Origin: JACVRW01 sp963808545
Lineage (GTDB): Bacteria; Actinomycetota; Thermoleophilia; Solirubrobacterales; Thermoleophilaceae
Length of the DNA: 64,000 nt
Direction: 5' to 3'
NCBI GenBank assembly: GCA_963808545.1
Contig: CAWEGB010000008.1
Coordinates: 496,001 to 560,000, forward strand
Part shown: positions 8,348 to 16,673 of the stretch, one piece after another
Layout: every line of letters begins with the position of its first letter
Position numbering within the stretch: position 1 is the stretch's first letter
Notes under the pieces: model-generated
Databases searched by the model: none
What the model saw: the letters and a program-made list of their open reading frames with translations, nothing else
What the model was told of the DNA's origin: nothing
Made by a program: the position numbers and the translations under genes

Positions 8348-11001
8348 CAGGAACCGGCGCCGAGCGCCTTCTCGACCTCCGCGCGGGCGGTGGCCAGGGC
8401 GTCGGGCAGTTTGGCGGGCTCCCGGCCGCCGGCCTGCGCCATGGTGTCCCGGCCCCCGCCGCCACCGCCGGCGACCTCGGCCGCGGCGCGCACCACCGCG
8501 CCCGCCTTGACTCCTCGCTCCACCACCGCCGGCGAGACGTTGGCCACCAGGTGAACGCGGCCTTCGTGCGCGGTGCCCAGCACCACCACCGCATCGCCGA
8601 GCTTCTGGCGCACGGCATCGGACAGGTCGAGCAGAGCCCTCGCCTCCATGCCCTCCACCGCCTGTATCACGACCTTCACGCCGGCGACTTCCTCGGCCGA
8701 GCTCACGAGCACGTCTGCGCCCGCGCCGCCGCCACCGTCCTTCGGCCTGCGCTCGAGCTCCTTGACCCGACCGGTCAGGCGCTCCACCGCGGGCACGAGC
8801 TCGTGCTCGGGCACACGGAGCAGGCGAGACAGCTCGCCGAGGCGCGCCGTCCGCTCCTCGAACAGCCGCGCCGCGGCCGGCCCGGTGATCGCCTCGATGC
8901 GACGCACGTTGGAGGCGCTCGAGGTCTCCGTGGTCACGTGGAACAGCCCGATCTCGGACGTGGCGGCCACGTGCGTGCCCCCGCAGAGCTCACGGGACAC
9001 GCCGTCCACCTCCACCATCCGGACCCAGTCGCCGTACTTCTCGCCGAACAGGGCCATCGCGCCCAGAGACTCGGCCTCCTGCCGGCTGGTCTCGATCGCG
9101 CGCACGTGCCGGTTGGCGGCCACGAAGCCCGCCACCGTCCGCTCGACGTCGGCCAGCTCCTCCGGGCTCAGGCGCTCGCCATGGGTGAAGTCGAAGCGCA
9201 GCTTGTCGGGACCGACGTAGGAGCCGGCCTGGCGCACATGGTCGCCCAGGCGTTCGCGCAGGGCCGCGTGCAGCAGATGGGTGGCCGTGTGGTTGCGCAT
9301 GGTGGCCAGGCGCGTGTCGCGCTCGACCAGGGCCCGCACGCTCTCGCCCGGCCCGATCTCGCCCTCGATGGGCTCGAGAGCGATCGCCTGATCGTCACCG
9401 AGCCGGTACACGTCGACCACCCGCGCGCGCCCCGAGTCCGTCTCGACGATGCCGCCGTCCGATACCTGACCGCCCCCCTCCGGGTAGAACGGGCTCTCGT
9501 CGAGCTTGGCCAGCAGCCAGCCGTTCGACCGCTCGGCCACGCGCAGCACCGTGTCGGCCTCGGTGGTCTCGTAGCCGACGAAGCGGGTCCGAAAGCCGGC
9601 GTCGCGCGCGAAGCGAAGCACCGCGTCGTGATCGACGTGCACGTGGCCACCGCCGGCGTCGGCCTCCGCCTTGAGCTGAGGGCCGGCGCGCGACACCTCG
9701 CGCGCCCGCTCCATCAGCTCCTCGAAGCCCTGGTCGTCGACCGAGAGACCAGAGTCGGCGAGCAGCTCCTTGGTCATCTCGTAGGGGAAGCCATAGGTGT
9801 CGTGCAGCTTGAAGGCGTCCTCGGCCGACACCCACGACGTGTTGTCCTCCTTGGCCTGCTCGACGAGCTCGGCCAGGAGCCGTTCGCCCTGCGCAAGGGT
9901 GCGCCCGAAGCTCTCCTCCTCGGCCCGGGCCCAGCGCTCGATCGCCGGCCAGTCGCGCTCGAGCTCGGGATACGCCGCCCTGGCCTGCTCGATCACCGTC
10001 CGGTAGAGCTTCGGCAGGAACGAGCCCTCGACGCCCAGCGCCCGGCCCTGCTGGATGGCACGGCGCATGATCCTGCGCAGGATGTAGCCGCGGTCCTCGT
10101 TGGACGGAACCACGCCGTCGCCGAGCAGGAAGGTGGCCGCCCGCCCGTGGTCGGCGAGGATGCGCAGTGCCCTGGTGGTGGCGAAGTCCTGGCCGTACGG
10201 CCGTCCCGACAGCTCCTCACCCAGCTCGATCAGCGGCCGGAAGAGGTCGGTCTCGTAGACCGAGTCCACCCCCTGGAGCACGGCGGACATTCGCTCGAGA
10301 CCCATGCCGGTGTCGATGTTCTTCGCGGGCAGCTCGGGCAGCGAGCCGTCGGCCTGCAGCTCGAACTGCATGAACACGAGGTTCCAGAACTCGAGGTGGC
10401 GCTCGGTGTCGTCGCCGGGCCGGTCGCTGTCCGGGCCGAACTCGGGGCCGCGGTCGTAGTAGAGCTCCGAGCACGGCCCGCACGGGCCGGTGGGCCCGGA
10501 CTGCCAGAAGTTGTCCTCGCGCCCGAGCAGCACGATGCGCTCGTCCGGCACACCCACGGCGCGCCAGCATTCGATCGCCTCCTCGTCCGGGCCGAGGCCG
10601 AGCTCCTCGTCCCCGCCGAAGACGGTGATCCAGATGCGCTCGAACTCGAGGCCGAACCCCTCGGCCGAGGTGGACAGCTCGAGTGCGAACTCCACCGCCT
10701 CCTTCTTGAAGTAGTCGCCGACCGAGAAGTTGCCGAGCATCTCGAAGAACGTGAGGTGGCGCTTGGTCAGGCCGACGTTCTCGATGTCGGTGGTCCGAAA
10801 CGACTTCTGGCATGAGGTCAGGCGCGGCGAGGGCGGCTCCTCCTCGCCGCGGAAGTAGGGCTTGAACGGCTGCATGCCGGCGGTGGTGAGCAGCACGCTC
10901 GGGTCGTAGGAGCTCGGAACCAGCGAAGCCGAGGGCATGCGCGTGTGTTCGTGCGCCTCGAAGAACGACAGGAACCGCTCCCGGATTTCCGCAGCCTTCA
11001 T
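8347..11001 (-). CDS. alaS: alanyl-tRNA synthetase
   Basis: 884 aa, full length. It charges tRNA-Ala in the cytosol. The class II catalytic core begins at the N-terminus (LTTAGMQPFKPYF; FFEMLGNFSVGDYF). The editing domain carries the zinc motif HTATHLLHAAL and the downstream CGGTHVAAT. The C-terminal DHHA1 domain ends in the Gly-rich VAGGGGGGRDTMAQAGG. The ATG at 11001 gives the canonical start MKAAEIRERFLSFFEAHEH. No T-box is evident in the 189-bp leader. Confidence 0.97.
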   Translation of the reverse strand: MKAAEIRERFLSFFEAHEHTRMPSASLVPSSYDPSVLLTTAGMQPFKPYFRGEEEPPSPRLTSCQKSFRTTDIENVGLTKRHLTFFEMLGNFSVGDYFKKEAVEFALELSTSAEGFGLEFERIWITVFGGDEELGLGPDEEAIECWRAVGVPDERIVLLGREDNFWQSGPTGPCGPCSELYYDRGPEFGPDSDRPGDDTERHLEFWNLVFMQFELQADGSLPELPAKNIDTGMGLERMSAVLQGVDSVYETDLFRPLIELGEELSGRPYGQDFATTRALRILADHGRAATFLLGDGVVPSNEDRGYILRRIMRRAIQQGRALGVEGSFLPKLYRTVIEQARAAYPELERDWPAIERWARAEEESFGRTLAQGERLLAELVEQAKEDNTSWVSAEDAFKLHDTYGFPYEMTKELLADSGLSVDDQGFEELMERAREVSRAGPQLKAEADAGGGHVHVDHDAVLRFARDAGFRTRFVGYETTEADTVLRVAERSNGWLLAKLDESPFYPEGGGQVSDGGIVETDSGRARVVDVYRLGDDQAIALEPIEGEIGPGESVRALVERDTRLATMRNHTATHLLHAALRERLGDHVRQAGSYVGPDKLRFDFTHGERLSPEELADVERTVAGFVAANRHVRAIETSRQEAESLGAMALFGEKYGDWVRMVEVDGVSRELCGGTHVAATSEIGLFHVTTETSSASNVRRIEAITGPAAARLFEERTARLGELSRLLRVPEHELVPAVERLTGRVKELERRPKDGGGGAGADVLVSSAEEVAGVKVVIQAVEGMEARALLDLSDAVRQKLGDAVVVLGTAHEGRVHLVANVSPAVVERGVKAGAVVRAAAEVAGGGGGGRDTMAQAGGREPAKLPDALATARAEVEKALGAGS

Positions 11002-11190
11002 AGGCTGAGCAGTCTAAGGAGGGCTGAACCGCGTGCCCTACCCTAAATCGGGGCCCGAGCGACCCGAACCCTGCAACTTACGTCCAGTTTGCGGAGAAGC
11101 CTGCGAGCACCTATGGAGTTTTGCGGGCCAAAGGTGTGCAATAGGGCCATAGGCTCGCGGTTCGCCCGGTTTATGCCGACGATGCGATAG

Positions 11191-12579
11191 ATGCTTCTGG
11201 CGGAGCGACTGGTGGGCGAGGCGCGTTCGCGCCGCGCCAAGGGCATGGGCCCGCGCGAGCGCGCGGTCCTCACCGCGTCCGCTCTCGCCTTCCTGACGGC
11301 GGCCGTCCTGATGGCGGTGCTCGTGCCCAACGAGCGCGACACCGGCTTGACCCTCGCCGTAGCCCTGGTCATCGGCTACGTGCTCATCGAACGGGTTCGC
11401 TTCGAGTTCGGCGGCGGCTACGGGACAGCCGAGCAGCTCATCCTCGTCCCGATCGTGCTGCTAGCTCCGCTGCCCTACGTCCCGCTGATGATCGCGCTGG
11501 CCAACGCGCTGTCGATGCTGCCGGAGATCTTCGAGGGACGCTGGCACCGCCAGCGCGTGACCGGCCGGATTGCGGACCTGTGGTACTGCCTGCCGCCCGT
11601 GCTCGTGCTGGTTGCGCTCGCCCCCGGTGAGCTACGGCTCGAGGACTGGTGGGTCTACGCCCTCGCCTTCGTCGCGCAGCTGGCGGGCGATTTCGCCTGG
11701 ACGGTCATGCGCGCCCGGCTCCTGGACGACGTTCCCTTCCGCGAGCTGGCCACCGGTTGGCTGGGCTCGGCCCGGGTCGACGCGATCCTCTCTCCCATCG
11801 CCTTCATGGTCTCACTCGCGGCGCTCGAGACGCCCGTCGTGCTGCTGGCCATCGGCCCGCTCGCCTGGCTGCTCCACTCGTTCGCCACCGACCGCAAGGA
11901 GCGCTACAGCAAGACCTTGGAGCTCCAGCGCGCGTACCGCGGCACGGTCATGCTGCTCGCCGACGTCGTGGAGTTCGAGGACGACTACACGGCACAGCAC
12001 TCACGCTCGGTCGTCGAATTGGTCAACGCGGTCGCCGACGAGCTGGGCGTTCCGCCCGACGACCGTCAGGAGCTGGAGTTCGCGGCCCTGCTGCACGACG
12101 TGGGCAAGATCGCCATCCCCAAGGAGATCCTCAACAAGCCCGCCGCCCTCACCGACGGCGAATTCGAGGTGATGAAGACCCACACGATCGAAGGGCAGTT
12201 CATGCTCGACCGCGTCGGGGGGTTGCTCGGGCGCGTCGGCGAGATCGTTCGCTCCTGCCACGAGCGCTGGGACGGCGGCGGCTACCCGGACGGTCTGAAG
12301 GGCGAGGAGATCCCACTCGCGTCTCGCATCGTCTTCGCCTGTGACGCCTACCACGCGATCACCAGCGATCGCGCCTATCGCCCTGCCCGTTCCAAGACTG
12401 AAGGCATAGCCGAGTTGACGAACAACGCGGGCGGTCAGTTCGACCCGCGGGTCGTGCGCGCCCTCGTGATAGCAGTGGAGGAGCGCGAGCTCACGATGGA
12501 CGCGGTCGGCGACGAAGTCCGGGCGGTGCTGGCCAGCGCCCCGGTCCGCAAGCCGGTCGTCACTCCGCCCCGCACGTAG
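11191..12579 (+). CDS. membrane-anchored HD-GYP domain phosphodiesterase
   Basis: 462 aa. The N-terminal ~230 residues contain six or seven hydrophobic helices forming a membrane sensor-like region of no family I can name. The C-terminal HD-GYP domain has LLHDVGKIAIPKEIL (HD pair), HTIEGQFML, CHERWDGGGYPDGLKGEEI (the GYP loop, here GGGYP) and FACDAYHAITSDRAYRPA. HD-GYP proteins usually hydrolyse cyclic di-GMP, so a role in second-messenger turnover is likely. One usual metal-site His is Cys here (CHERW rather than HHERW), which could alter activity. It converges with the MFS gene, leaving a 6-bp gap. Confidence 0.88.
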   Translation: MLLAERLVGEARSRRAKGMGPRERAVLTASALAFLTAAVLMAVLVPNERDTGLTLAVALVIGYVLIERVRFEFGGGYGTAEQLILVPIVLLAPLPYVPLMIALANALSMLPEIFEGRWHRQRVTGRIADLWYCLPPVLVLVALAPGELRLEDWWVYALAFVAQLAGDFAWTVMRARLLDDVPFRELATGWLGSARVDAILSPIAFMVSLAALETPVVLLAIGPLAWLLHSFATDRKERYSKTLELQRAYRGTVMLLADVVEFEDDYTAQHSRSVVELVNAVADELGVPPDDRQELEFAALLHDVGKIAIPKEILNKPAALTDGEFEVMKTHTIEGQFMLDRVGGLLGRVGEIVRSCHERWDGGGYPDGLKGEEIPLASRIVFACDAYHAITSDRAYRPARSKTEGIAELTNNAGGQFDPRVVRALVIAVEERELTMDAVGDEVRAVLASAPVRKPVVTPPRT

Positions 12580-12585
12580 CAGGGG

Positions 12586-13839
12586 CTAGCGCGACTCGGC
12601 CGCCACCGGCGAAGTGCTGCCGGCGGTCTCGGCCGACACCAGCCGCTCGTGGCGCAGGAAGTAGCCCGCCGCCAGCGCGACGAGAGTGACGCCCGCTCCG
12701 GCGATGACGATCACCGTCTGCGGCCCCGCCAGCGAGACCAACGCGCCCGCCGACACGAAGGCGACTCCAAAGCCCCACGCCGTGGTCGCGTCACGGACGC
12801 CGAATACCCGGGCGGTCAGCTCGTCGGGCACCGTCTCCTGGATGAACAGGCGCTCGTGGACGAGCATGAGCCCGTTGCCGAATCCGGCGAGCGTGAACAT
12901 CACGAGGACCACCGCCAGGGTCGGCACGAGCCCCGCGACCAGGAAGCCGGCGCCGCTGAGCAACAGCCCGATGGTGAAGCGGTTGGTGAGCGTCTTCAGC
13001 TCGCCGCCCGCCCCTCCCGCAAGCGAGCCGGCGGCGATGCCGGCTCCCACGAGAGCGACCATCGCCGAGAACGCGGCGTCGGTCGCGCCGAGGTCGTCCT
13101 TGAGAAAGGGCAGCTCAGCCACGTTCACGAGGCCGCCGAAGAAGACGCCGGCGGCCGATGCGGCCAAAATGGGCCACAGGCCACGCACGAGACCGATCGA
13201 GCGGATTCCGTCTCGCGTCTGACCGAGCAGCGTGCCGCGAGCAGCGGTGGACTCGGCCGCGGACGGCGCGTCGCCGAAGCTGAGCCGCGCAAGCACGAGA
13301 GCCGAGAGGGCGAAGGTGAGGGCGTTGCCCGCCAGGATGGTCTCGGGCGAGGCGATCAGGAGGAACGCCGCCATGATCGCCGGACCGACGGCCAGGCCGA
13401 GGTCGGTGATCGCCCCGTAGACCGATGTTGCCACCGGCAGGCGGGGGCGCGCCACAAGGCTCGGCAGCGCGGCAAGGCTCGCGGGGGTGAACAGGGCCGT
13501 CCCCAGGCCGGCCAACAGGGCGAGGGCCAGGGTCGCGGCGAAGCTGTCGACCAGAGCGATGCCGACGAACGCGATGGCCCGCACCACGTCGGCGATGACC
13601 ATGCAGTTCCGGCGCGACCAACGGTCGGCCGCCGCGCCGAGGATGGGGCCGAGCACCATGGGCGGCAGGAGGTCGGCGATGAGCACGAGGCTGATCGCCC
13701 AGGGGGAATCGAGCCTGTCGTAGGCGACCAGTAGAAGGGCGACATATCCCGCTCCGGTGCCCAGTGCGGACTGGGCGAGGAGCGCGAAGAAGGTGCGAGC
13801 CCTGCGCTCGGCTCGAAGTAGGTCGGCCAGTCGTTTCAT
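12586..13839 (-). CDS. MFS transporter (MFS_3 / efflux type)
   Basis: 417 aa with about 12 predicted membrane helices. The loop motif AADRWSRRNCMVIADVVRA is typical of drug-exporter MFS members, and the overall form resembles the EntS/macrolide-efflux branch. The substrate cannot be read from sequence. Its start (13839) lies 89 bp downstream of the last of three MPYKR mini-ORFs on the same strand, so those could be leader peptides for this gene. No strong Shine-Dalgarno precedes the ATG. Confidence 0.85.
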   Translation of the reverse strand: MKRLADLLRAERRARTFFALLAQSALGTGAGYVALLLVAYDRLDSPWAISLVLIADLLPPMVLGPILGAAADRWSRRNCMVIADVVRAIAFVGIALVDSFAATLALALLAGLGTALFTPASLAALPSLVARPRLPVATSVYGAITDLGLAVGPAIMAAFLLIASPETILAGNALTFALSALVLARLSFGDAPSAAESTAARGTLLGQTRDGIRSIGLVRGLWPILAASAAGVFFGGLVNVAELPFLKDDLGATDAAFSAMVALVGAGIAAGSLAGGAGGELKTLTNRFTIGLLLSGAGFLVAGLVPTLAVVLVMFTLAGFGNGLMLVHERLFIQETVPDELTARVFGVRDATTAWGFGVAFVSAGALVSLAGPQTVIVIAGAGVTLVALAAGYFLRHERLVSAETAGSTSPVAAESR

Positions 13840-13927
13840 GCGCGTGGCTCAGCGGGGAGCACGGCATTGAAGTATGCGCCAGCTGTTGTCGGAACCCCTT
13901 GCCGGGGGTCTCGTTGCTGGTTCCTGC

Positions 13928-13945
13928 TCAGCGCTTGTAAGGCAT
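13928..13945 (-). CDS. five-codon mini-ORF MPYKR, copy A
   Basis: ATG CCT TAC AAG CGC TGA. A GGGAGAG Shine-Dalgarno lies 7 nt before the ATG, and a perfect 7-bp hairpin (13968-13987, CCGGAGT/ACTCCGG) lies just upstream. It is one of three copies whose codons differ only at synonymous positions. See the finding on this locus. Confidence 0.45.
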   Translation of the reverse strand: MPYKR

Positions 13946-14022
13946 TGAGGGTCTCTCCCGCTTTCGCCGGAGTCCCCTGACTCCGGCCGACGAAGTTACG
14001 TGCGATCGGTGCTGCTGGGCGA

Positions 14023-14040
14023 TTAGCGCTTGTAGGGCAT
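14023..14040 (-). CDS. five-codon mini-ORF MPYKR, copy B
   Basis: ATG CCC TAC AAG CGC TAA, preceded by GAGGAA six nt before the ATG. Upstream is a GCCGGA/TCCGGC hairpin (about 14062-14081). An in-frame upstream ATG would extend the peptide to MTREERSMPYKR. Spacing to copy A is 95 bp. Confidence 0.45.
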   Translation of the reverse strand: MPYKR

Positions 14041-14122
14041 TGAGCGTTCCTCACGGGTCATGCCGGATCCTGTGCTCCGGCCGGTGCCACACGGTCCTCG
14101 GCGCGAGGGCGTGCGCGGGCGT

Positions 14123-14145
14123 CGGGACCACGCTTCGCGGTCCCG
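14123..14145. other. strong hairpin between MPYKR copies B and C
   Basis: A 7-bp perfect stem CGGGACC/GGTCCCG (14123-14129 with 14139-14145) and a 9-nt loop. It lies between the stop of copy C and the leader of copy B on the minus strand. It could be a terminator or attenuator, though there is no U-tract. Confidence 0.5.
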
Positions 14146-14156
14146 CAGTCAAGGGT

Positions 14157-14174
14157 TCAGCGCTTGTACGGCAT
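14157..14174 (-). CDS. five-codon mini-ORF MPYKR, copy C
   Basis: ATG CCG TAC AAG CGC TGA, preceded by AGAGGAA six nt before the ATG and a CGAGT/ACTCG hairpin (about 14194-14214). It is the promoter-proximal copy if transcription runs on the minus strand. In frame, the preceding residues read TEELS with no early start, so the ATG beside the Shine-Dalgarno is the natural start. Confidence 0.45.
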   Translation of the reverse strand: MPYKR

Positions 14175-14487
14175 GGAGAGTTCCTCTGTTTGTGCCGAGT
14201 AGACAGCACTCGACGTTTGGGCAGTTGCACGGGTTCGAGGCAGCAAACTCGTGCTGGGGCGGTGGTGCACTATCGGACGAACCCGCAAATTGGGACCTTC
14301 ACGGCCTAAGACCGTGCAAAAGGTATGCAGACCCGTCCTTTAGCTGGCGGGAGCTTCGCTCAAACCCCCCTTTGCGTAAACGTAGCTTTGCCAATACCCC
14401 CCATTTGGGGGGTTAAGTTTCCCCGCAGCTTACCGATAGGTGAACACCGCCGCCTGCGTCCCTACGCGGGCGGGCCGATCGCGGCGG
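14175..14487. other. intergenic region with a likely terminator hairpin for the ABC operon
   Basis: No gene is seen. A perfect 7-bp stem with a 4-nt loop (ACCCCCC/GGGGGGT, 14396-14402 with 14407-14413) lies 75 bp past the stop of the last ABC transporter gene on the minus strand, and probably ends that operon. A second inverted repeat, CACGG/CCGTG, lies near 14302-14318. The rest should contain the promoter for the MPYKR array, but I cannot pick -10/-35 boxes with confidence. Confidence 0.45.
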
Positions 14488-15585
14488 TCAGGCGGAGGCG
14501 GCAGGCGAGTCGCCGTTGGCGCTCGCAGACGGCAGTTCTTCGCCGGCGCTGTGGGGACTGGCCTCGTCCCGTACGGCGGCGCCGACCTCCTCGGTCGAGA
14601 CGTTGAGCGGGTGGTGGCAGGCGGCCAGGTGGCCGTTGGCATAGCCCGCCAGGGGGGGCTCTACCTCACGGCAGACCTCGGTGGCGCGCGGGCAGCGGGT
14701 GTGGAAAACGCAGCCGCTGGGCGGGTTGATCGGGTTGGGAGGCTCGCCGCCGACGACCACGCGCTCGCGGCTGCGGTTCTCCCTGGGATCGGGAATCGGG
14801 ATCGCCGACAGCAGCGCCGACGTGTAGGGATGGATCGGTTTCGTGTAGAGCTCCTCGGCCGGCGAAAGCTCCATCAGCTTGCCCAGGTACATGACCGCGA
14901 TCCGGTCGGACACGTGACGCACCACCGACAGGTCGTGAGCCACGAACAGGTAGGTGAGCTTGAACTCGTCCTGAAGGTCGTCGAGCAGGTTGATGATCTG
15001 GGCCTGCACGGATACGTCGAGCGCGCTCACCGGCTCGTCGAGCACGATCAAGCGCGGTTCGAGAGCGAGCGCCCGCGCCACGCCGATGCGCTGGCGCTGG
15101 CCCCCCGAGAACTCGTGCGGGTAGCGGTTCAGGTGCTCCGCCTGGAGGCCAACGAGCCGCAGCAGCTCCCCCACCCGCTCCTCCACTTCGGAGCGCGAAG
15201 TGCCGTGCAGCCGTAGCGGCTGGCCGATGATCTGGGCGACGCGCTTGCGCGGGTTCAAAGAGGCAAAGGGGTCCTGGAAGACCATCTGCATCTCGCGCCG
15301 CAGCGGCTCGAGCTCGCGCCGCCCGGCGCTGGTGATGTCCTTGCCCCTGAAGTGGATGCTCCCCTCGGTGGAATCGATCAGGCGCATGATCGTGCGCGAG
15401 ATCGTGGTCTTGCCACAGCCCGACTCCCCCACCAGGCCGACGGTCTCGCCCTCGGCGACCGAGAGCGTCACGTCGTTGACCGCGTGCACCCGGGCCACTT
15501 CGCGGTCGACGAGCAGGCCCTCCTTGATGGAGAAGAAGACCTTGAGGTGGTCAACGTCGATGAGCGGGACGCCGGTTTCGCTCAC
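14488..15585 (-). CDS. oligopeptide/dipeptide ABC transporter ATP-binding protein (OppF/DppF type)
   Basis: 365 aa from the GTG at 15585, which overlaps the preceding gene's stop as GTGA; longer upstream readings lie inside that gene and are rejected. Walker A GESGCGKTT, Q-loop VFQDPFASLNP, signature FSGGQRQRIGVARAL, Walker B LIVLDEPVSALDVS and the H-loop AHDLSVV are all present. The C-terminal oligo_HPY extension with FHTRCPRA and Cys residues marks the OppD/F family. It energises import of a peptide or related solute with the other four genes of the operon. Confidence 0.93.
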   Translation of the reverse strand: MSETGVPLIDVDHLKVFFSIKEGLLVDREVARVHAVNDVTLSVAEGETVGLVGESGCGKTTISRTIMRLIDSTEGSIHFRGKDITSAGRRELEPLRREMQMVFQDPFASLNPRKRVAQIIGQPLRLHGTSRSEVEERVGELLRLVGLQAEHLNRYPHEFSGGQRQRIGVARALALEPRLIVLDEPVSALDVSVQAQIINLLDDLQDEFKLTYLFVAHDLSVVRHVSDRIAVMYLGKLMELSPAEELYTKPIHPYTSALLSAIPIPDPRENRSRERVVVGGEPPNPINPPSGCVFHTRCPRATEVCREVEPPLAGYANGHLAACHHPLNVSTEEVGAAVRDEASPHSAGEELPSASANGDSPAASA

Positions 15586-16673
15586 GCGGAGGGTGCCCCG
15601 GCCTTCTCGTCGAGCCCGATCTGGCCCGGGCGCACCTCGCGAAGCTCCTCCTTCTGGGCAGGCGAGAGCCAGCAGCGGTCCAGGTGTCCGGGCCGCTCCT
15701 GAACGCGCTCCTCGAGCGGCGGCACCTCGGCACACTTGGCGAACTCGTGCGGGCAGCGTGGCCGGAAGTGACAGCCCTCGGGGCGGTGGGCCAGCGACGG
15801 CGGCAGGCCGGCAATCGCCGGTAGACGCTCCGGCCGCGGCCGATCGACACGTGTGATCGAGCCCAGCAGTCCCCACGTGTAGGGGTGCTGAGGGTCGTAG
15901 AAGATCTCATCGAGCGTGCCCTGCTCCACGATCCGCCCGGAGTACATGACGGCGATACGATCGGCGATGTCGGCCACCACGCCCAGGTCATGGGTCACGA
16001 GGATCACCGCGGCGCCGGTCTCGTCGCGCAGCTCCCGGATCCGCTCGAGGATCTGGGCCTGAATCGTCACATCCAGTGCGGTCGTGGGCTCGTCCGCGAT
16101 CAGCACGGAGGGGTCGCACGACAGCGCCAGCGCAATCATCACACGCTGGCGCATGCCGCCCGAGAACTCGTGCGGATAGGAGTCGAGGCGGTCGCGCGCC
16201 CGTGGGATGCCGACCTTGTCGAGCAGCTCGACGGTGCGCTCGCGGGCCTGGCGGTCGGGCATCGCGTCGTGCTCCTGGATCTGCTCCATGATCTGCTCGC
16301 CCAGCCGCAGCACCGGGTTGAGCGAGGTCATCGGGTCCTGGAAGATCATCGCGATCTCGGCTCCGCGCACTCGTCGCAACTCGTCCTCGGGTGCCGCGAT
16401 CAGCTCGGTGCCCTTGTAGTCCGCGGTGCCCTCGAACCTCGCGTTGGGCGAGCGCGTGAGGCCCATCAGCGTCATGGCCGTGACCGACTTGCCCGAGCCG
16501 GACTCCCCCACCACCGCCAGGATCTCACCGGCGGCCAGGTCGAACGACACCCCGTCCACCGCCTGCACCACGCCCTCCTCGGTGGCGAACGCGACGCGCA
16601 GGTCACGCACCGAGAGCAGGGGATCGGAACCGGCAGGGCGCGGTGGCTGGGTGGCGGACTCCGGGGCGCTCAC
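15582..16673 (-). CDS. oligopeptide/dipeptide ABC transporter ATP-binding protein (OppD/DppD type)
   Basis: 363 aa from the GTG at 16673, which overlaps the upstream permease stop by one base (TAGTG). Walker A GESGSGKSV, Q-loop IFQDPMTSLNPV, signature FSGGMRQRVMIALAL, Walker B VLIADEPTTALDVT and H-loop THDLGVV are present. The C-terminal oligo_HPY domain has GCHFRPRCPHEFAKC. It pairs with the adjacent OppF-type ATPase on the cytoplasmic face of the two permeases. Confidence 0.94.
   Translation of the reverse strand: MSAPESATQPPRPAGSDPLLSVRDLRVAFATEEGVVQAVDGVSFDLAAGEILAVVGESGSGKSVTAMTLMGLTRSPNARFEGTADYKGTELIAAPEDELRRVRGAEIAMIFQDPMTSLNPVLRLGEQIMEQIQEHDAMPDRQARERTVELLDKVGIPRARDRLDSYPHEFSGGMRQRVMIALALSCDPSVLIADEPTTALDVTIQAQILERIRELRDETGAAVILVTHDLGVVADIADRIAVMYSGRIVEQGTLDEIFYDPQHPYTWGLLGSITRVDRPRPERLPAIAGLPPSLAHRPEGCHFRPRCPHEFAKCAEVPPLEERVQERPGHLDRCWLSPAQKEELREVRPGQIGLDEKAGAPSA

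Noticed and set aside
7414..10815. An 1133-codon open frame on the plus strand
   Set aside because: It is antisense to mltG, ruvX and alaS, which have full family motifs. Its His/Arg/Ala-rich composition is typical of GC-rich shadow frames.
13920..14180. CRISPR-like array
   Set aside because: The conserved core is ~20 bp, spacing is irregular (95 and 134 bp), and the variation is codon-synonymous; no cas genes nearby.
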